From an uncultured Mobiluncus sp. (GTDB lineage: Bacteria > Actinomycetota > Actinomycetes > Actinomycetales > Actinomycetaceae), in the NCBI RefSeq assembly GCF_943914685.1, contig NZ_CALUCZ010000001.1, positions 1-64,000 of the forward strand: 64,000 nucleotides of DNA, read 5' to 3'. The position numbers and the translations under genes are program-made. Positions 60,339-64,000 of the stretch are shown piece after piece (within the stretch, counting starts at the first letter, position 1; each line of letters begins with the position of its first letter). The notes under the pieces were generated by a model. The model was not told the origin of the DNA and ran no database searches. It saw nothing but the letters and a program-made list of their open reading frames with translations.

Positions 60339-61512
60339 AGTCGTCGCTGGTCATCCACGGGGTGTCCCCGCCGACCAACATCGCCAGGTCCTTGGTCATC
60401 TGACCGCCCTCGACGGTCTTAACAATGACATCCTCGAGGGTCTCGGCGAACTCAATGACTGCCGGAGTGTTATCGAGCTTGCCGCGATGCGCCAGCCCGC
60501 GCGTCCACGCATAGATGGAGGCAATCGGGTTGGTGGAAGTCTTTTCCCCGCGCTGCCAAGCCCGATAGTGGCGCGTCACCGTGCCGTGAGCCGCCTCGGC
60601 CTCAACCGTGTGCCCATCCGGGGTCATCAGCACGGAAGTCATCAACCCTAGTGAGCCGAAGCCCTGCGCCACCGTGTCGGACTGGACGTCGCCGTCATAG
60701 TTCTTGCACGCCCAGAGATAGCCGCCGTGCCACTTCAGGGAGCTCGCGACCATGTCATCAATCAACCGATGTTCATAGAGCAAACCGGCGGCCTCAAACT
60801 TGTCCTTGAATTCGGTTTCATAGATTTCGGCGAAAATGTCTTTGAACTGGCCGTCGTACGCTTTTAGAATCGTGTTCTTGGTTGACAGGTACACCGGGTA
60901 CTTCCGGGCCAGAGCGTAGTTAAAGCAGGCGTGGGCGAAATCCCGAATGGAATCGTTGAAGTTGTACATGCCCATGGTGACGCCACCCGCCTCGGGCATA
61001 TGAATGACCTCGTGCTCGATGGGCTTGCTGCCGTCGTCAGGCACCCAGCTCAACATGACCTTGCCGGCGCCGGGAACTTTAAAGTCCGTCGCCTTGTACT
61101 GGTCGCCAAACGCGTGACGCGCCACCACAATGGGCTTATCCCAACCCTTGACCAAGCGGGGGACGTTTTGCATGATGATGGGTTCGCGGAAAATGACCCC
61201 GCCCAGAATGTTGCGGATAGTGCCGTTGGGGGACTTCCACATTTTCTTGAGTCCGAATTCCTCCACGCGGGCCTCATCAGGAGTGATGGTCGCGCACTTC
61301 ACGCCCACCCCGTACTTCTTAATGGCATTGGCGGAATCGATAGTGACCTGGTCCTCGGTCTGGTCACGATTTTCGATGCCCAAGTCGTAATACTTCAGGT
61401 CCACATCGAGGTAAGGCAAAATGAGTTTTTCGCGAATCTGTTGCCAAATAATGCGGGTCATCTCATCGCCATCGAGTTCGACCACCGGATTTTCCACTTT
61501 GATTTTCGCCAT
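60295..61512 (-). CDS. icd: NADP-dependent isocitrate dehydrogenase
   Basis: A 405-residue homodimeric-type enzyme oxidising isocitrate to 2-oxoglutarate: VVELDGDEMTRIIWQ, KCATITPDEARVEEFGLKKMWKSPNGTIRNILGG, IDDMVA and TVEAEAAHGTVTRHYR. It has an AAGGAG ribosome site. Confidence 0.97.
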   Translation of the reverse strand: MAKIKVENPVVELDGDEMTRIIWQQIREKLILPYLDVDLKYYDLGIENRDQTEDQVTIDSANAIKKYGVGVKCATITPDEARVEEFGLKKMWKSPNGTIRNILGGVIFREPIIMQNVPRLVKGWDKPIVVARHAFGDQYKATDFKVPGAGKVMLSWVPDDGSKPIEHEVIHMPEAGGVTMGMYNFNDSIRDFAHACFNYALARKYPVYLSTKNTILKAYDGQFKDIFAEIYETEFKDKFEAAGLLYEHRLIDDMVASSLKWHGGYLWACKNYDGDVQSDTVAQGFGSLGLMTSVLMTPDGHTVEAEAAHGTVTRHYRAWQRGEKTSTNPIASIYAWTRGLAHRGKLDNTPAVIEFAETLEDVIVKTVEGGQMTKDLAMLVGGDTPWMTSDDFMNALDENLQARLS

Positions 61513-61642
61513 TTTTACTCCTTGTAGAGGTCAATTTTGCGGGCTTATCGCCACCACTAAAATTTTACTCGATATCGAGATAAATTTCCAGGATAGTTTT
61601 CCCCTGGAGTTGTTTACGGTTTTCCCGTGGCGACCCCGGAAC

Positions 61643-63544
61643 CTACTTCACCAGCTTGTCGGCGTAAAGTTCCTCAATCTCGGCAGCAAACGCCGCGGCC
61701 GCCTCCTTGCGCTTGACTTTCATCGACGGGGTCAGCAGACCGTTCTCGACGGTAAAGGCGGTCGGCAAGACCTTGAACTTGCGGATAGACTCGGCGCGAG
61801 ACACACGGGCATTGACCCGTTCCACCGCTCGCGAAATCGCCTGCAACACCTGCGGATCCTTAGAGGCAGTCAGCGCGTCCATCGTGGGCATACCGTGATT
61901 CTTAAGCCAAGTCGGCAACATATCCGTATCCAGGGTAATCAGGGCGGACACGAACGGCATTCCCTCGCCCACCACCAACACTTCGTTAATCAGGGCATAC
62001 TGGCGGAGCGGATCTTCCAGCACGGAGGGGGCCACGTTCTTTCCCCCGGCGGTGACGATAATGTCCTTGGCACGACCGGTAATCTTGACGAAACCGTCCT
62101 GGTCGATAGTCGCCAAATCACCGGTCTTAAACCAGCCATTTTCAAAAGCCGCCTCGGTTTGTTCCGGGTTGTTGTGGTAGCGGTGGAAGATGGCCGGGCT
62201 CTTTGCCAGCAGCTCGCCAGAGGGGGAAATCTTTAGGTCCGTAGACGCCACGGCGGGACCGACCGTCCCGATACGGTAGTTCTTAATGTTGTTGAAACAC
62301 AACGGCGCGCAGGTTTCCGTCAAGCCGTAGCCCTCCAACACCGGCATGCCGATGCCGCGGAAAAAGTGCCCGAGTTCTTCACTCAACGGCGCTCCGCCGC
62401 AAATCACAAACTTCAGATTCGGCCCAAACAGAGACAAAATCCGGCGATAAACCAGTTGAGAATACAGCAAACGTTTCGCCCGCAACCGCCGGTTCGGCCC
62501 CTCGGGAGTGTCCAAAGCCCGCGAATATGCCTCGGCGACTTTCACCGACCGAGAGAACAGTATGCGCGAAATCCGGTGCGCCCGGGCTTGGACCTGAGCC
62601 GTGTTGTAAATCTTTTCCAGCACCCGCGGCACCACCATCACGTAGGACGGGGCGAACTCTTGCAGGTCAGTAATGAGGTTGCGGATATTGGGAGCATGAC
62701 CCAGGGTGCCCGCTCCCCACACTTGAATCAACTGCAGGTATTGGGCCAAAACGTGAGCCAGCGGCAGGAACACCAGCAGTCGAGAGGACGGATATCCCGC
62801 GATTTCCGGCATCCATTTCATGCCGTTGGCCAGCAGTTCCATCCAGTTTCCGTGCGTGATTTCCACGCCTTTGGGCTTTCCGGCAGTCCCGGAGGTGTAC
62901 ACAATCGTGGACAGGTCGTCGATAGTCACCGCGCGGGAACGTTCGTCAACCTGGAAATCGGGAACGTCCACCCCGGCCTTTTTAATCCTGACCACCGCGG
63001 AATCTTCCAGGCACAACACGTTTTTCAAGCTGCGGCCGCAATCCCGTTTCGAGCTGACCAGCTCGCGCATCGCGTTCGTTTCGCACACTACCAAAGCGGG
63101 GTCGGCGTCCTCTAAAATCCACGCAATCTGTTCCGCGGAATCCGTCTCATAGATCGGGACCAACACCAGTCCAGCACAAAATCCCGCGTATTCCAACAGC
63201 ATCCAGTCATACGAAGTGTGGCCCATGACAGAGAACCGATCCCCGGGCTGCAAACCCATTCCAATCAAGCCGCGCGCCACCGAGTGCACGTCCTCGTTGA
63301 ACTCCACCGCCGTCATCGAACGCCACCCGCCGAGCTCGGTCTTTCGGTCCAGCAGTTTCGCGTTAGGCAGGCGACGCACCCGGTCCGCCAGGGTCCAAGG
63401 CAAAGTTTGGTGTTTCTCAGCGGTGAACAACCGCGGGCAATGCCAGTAGCGTTCGCCGTCTACTTCCACCCAACCAGGCTTATCCATCGGGTTTTGCGCC
63501 CGATTGGTAATCTCGTCGCGATTGTTGCGTTTTTCATCAGCCAT
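61643..63544 (-). CDS. Long-chain acyl-CoA synthetase (FadD15-like)
   Basis: A 633-residue AMP-binding enzyme activating long-chain fatty acids: TIVYTSGTAGKPKGVEITHGN, GYGLTETCAPL and WFKTGDLATIDQDGFVKITGRAKDIIVTAGGKNVAP. It is close to the actinobacterial FadD15 group in length and motif spacing. Confidence 0.94.
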   Translation of the reverse strand: MADEKRNNRDEITNRAQNPMDKPGWVEVDGERYWHCPRLFTAEKHQTLPWTLADRVRRLPNAKLLDRKTELGGWRSMTAVEFNEDVHSVARGLIGMGLQPGDRFSVMGHTSYDWMLLEYAGFCAGLVLVPIYETDSAEQIAWILEDADPALVVCETNAMRELVSSKRDCGRSLKNVLCLEDSAVVRIKKAGVDVPDFQVDERSRAVTIDDLSTIVYTSGTAGKPKGVEITHGNWMELLANGMKWMPEIAGYPSSRLLVFLPLAHVLAQYLQLIQVWGAGTLGHAPNIRNLITDLQEFAPSYVMVVPRVLEKIYNTAQVQARAHRISRILFSRSVKVAEAYSRALDTPEGPNRRLRAKRLLYSQLVYRRILSLFGPNLKFVICGGAPLSEELGHFFRGIGMPVLEGYGLTETCAPLCFNNIKNYRIGTVGPAVASTDLKISPSGELLAKSPAIFHRYHNNPEQTEAAFENGWFKTGDLATIDQDGFVKITGRAKDIIVTAGGKNVAPSVLEDPLRQYALINEVLVVGEGMPFVSALITLDTDMLPTWLKNHGMPTMDALTASKDPQVLQAISRAVERVNARVSRAESIRKFKVLPTAFTVENGLLTPSMKVKRKEAAAAFAAEIEELYADKLVK

Positions 63545-63595
63545 AGGGTTAGCTTACCAACTTTCTAAATTTTCCCACTATCGAGTTATCGCAGT

Positions 63596-63958
63596 TCATT
63601 CCGGTAATACCAGCATCACCAGGGCAATCCCCGCCGCCGCCACGACCAGCACCGTCACGTCAAAGACCGTTCCGCGCGCCCGAGTCCAAGCATGGCGGTT
63701 AGTCAGGCGAAACCCCGCCAGCGCCAACAGCACCACGACCAAACCCCAGACCGCCGCTTGCCACCACCCGACGACAGACAACACCAGCAGGACCACCACC
63801 GCCACCGCCAGCAGCAGCACTTGGATACGGCTGGGGGCATCGAAAGGGTGCGGAGCCGTGTTGGGCACCACCGTGGGCTGGTCAGGCGTCACCGAATCCA
63901 GCGCCTGCCAGTCCGGCGTGGCAGGTTCAGGGGTTTGTGGCGGGTTTGGGGTATTCAA
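63596..63958 (-). CDS. Small membrane protein, DUF3017-like
   Basis: A 120-residue protein with a Pro/Thr-rich N-terminus and three hydrophobic helices separated by short basic loops (RLTNRHAWTRARGT). Size and layout fit the actinobacterial DUF3017 group, but this is not certain. The last 40 bp of the window hold no gene that I can support. Confidence 0.6.
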   Translation of the reverse strand: MNTPNPPQTPEPATPDWQALDSVTPDQPTVVPNTAPHPFDAPSRIQVLLLAVAVVVLLVLSVVGWWQAAVWGLVVVLLALAGFRLTNRHAWTRARGTVFDVTVLVVAAAGIALVMLVLPE

Positions 63959-64000
63959 AAGGGTTCCTCGACGGTTTGCGGGGCCGGTTACGGTTATCGG

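Overview
The window looks like the chromosome of a moderately GC-rich, low-G+C-for-its-phylum actinobacterium of the Actinomycetaceae type; Mobiluncus or a close relative is my inference from gene content, not from any search. Evidence for Actinobacteria: the order UPF0182 / PPA1309-like / UvrD2-like / ThiF-like / DUF2342 / PDZ-S16 protease matches the mycobacterial Rv3193c-Rv3198c neighbourhood; pncB / clpS / DUF2017 / murI / rph / rdgB matches the Rv1330c-Rv1341 neighbourhood; the initiator tRNA has U72; surface proteins carry LPxTG and LAxTG sorting signals; and several starts look leaderless.

Positions 196-26461 are an integrated conjugative element (ICE) of about 26.2 kb inserted in the 3' half of the initiator tRNA-fMet gene. 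A perfect 40-bp direct repeat (196-235 and 26422-26461) marks its ends. From left to right it carries a tyrosine integrase; small accessory genes with a ParA ATPase and a ribbon-helix-helix partner; a cargo zone (glutaredoxin-like protein, MuF-C-like putative nuclease, VapD toxin pair, D12 DNA methylase facing a ParB/Srx-domain protein, Fic/VbhA-like toxin-antitoxin with a second orphan antitoxin); a palindrome-rich candidate oriT; MobC, a MOBP-type relaxase and PcfB; a second MuF-C-like protein; VirD4; then on the minus strand a VirB6-like protein, an M23 cell-wall hydrolase, an RCC1-repeat membrane protein, VirB4, PrgI, a Maff2 pilin-like peptide, a sortase-anchored surface protein, a lipoprotein, a replication-type HTH protein, an excisionase and an Xre regulator next to the right end.

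Two patterns cut across the ICE. First, at least six arrays of a 9-bp unit (core GCTGGC or its reverse complement GCCAGC at exact 9-bp spacing) sit inside five genes, in more than one reading frame, and between two genes. This looks like a DNA-level signal, and a dispersed centromere for the ParA/RHH pair is the leading guess. Second, otherwise unrelated ICE proteins (MuF-C-like, VapD, Fic, PcfB and the protein encoded just before VirD4) share a C-terminal motif close to PQTRQDLA...R..AK followed by a basic proline-rich tail. Because PcfB is a coupling-protein partner and Fic/VbhT-type toxins are type IV secretion substrates in Bartonella, this tail may be a secretion signal that sends toxins through the conjugation machine.

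From 26498 to the end the DNA is chromosomal: an imperfect 93-bp tandem repeat, UPF0182, PPA1309-like, UvrD2-like helicase, a ThiF/cyclodehydratase-like protein, DUF2342, PDZ-S16 protease, RNase PH, an XTP pyrophosphatase, two unknown small proteins behind a structured leader, MurI, DUF2017, ClpS, a one-helix peptide, PncB, DUF3039, HU, diaminopimelate dehydrogenase, an SNF-family Na+ symporter and an FtsX/LolD-type ABC exporter. Next is a sortase-assembled pilus locus with a 2371-residue tip pilin, a shaft pilin, a class C sortase and an LARTG-anchored protein. The window ends with isocitrate dehydrogenase, a long-chain acyl-CoA synthetase and a small membrane protein.
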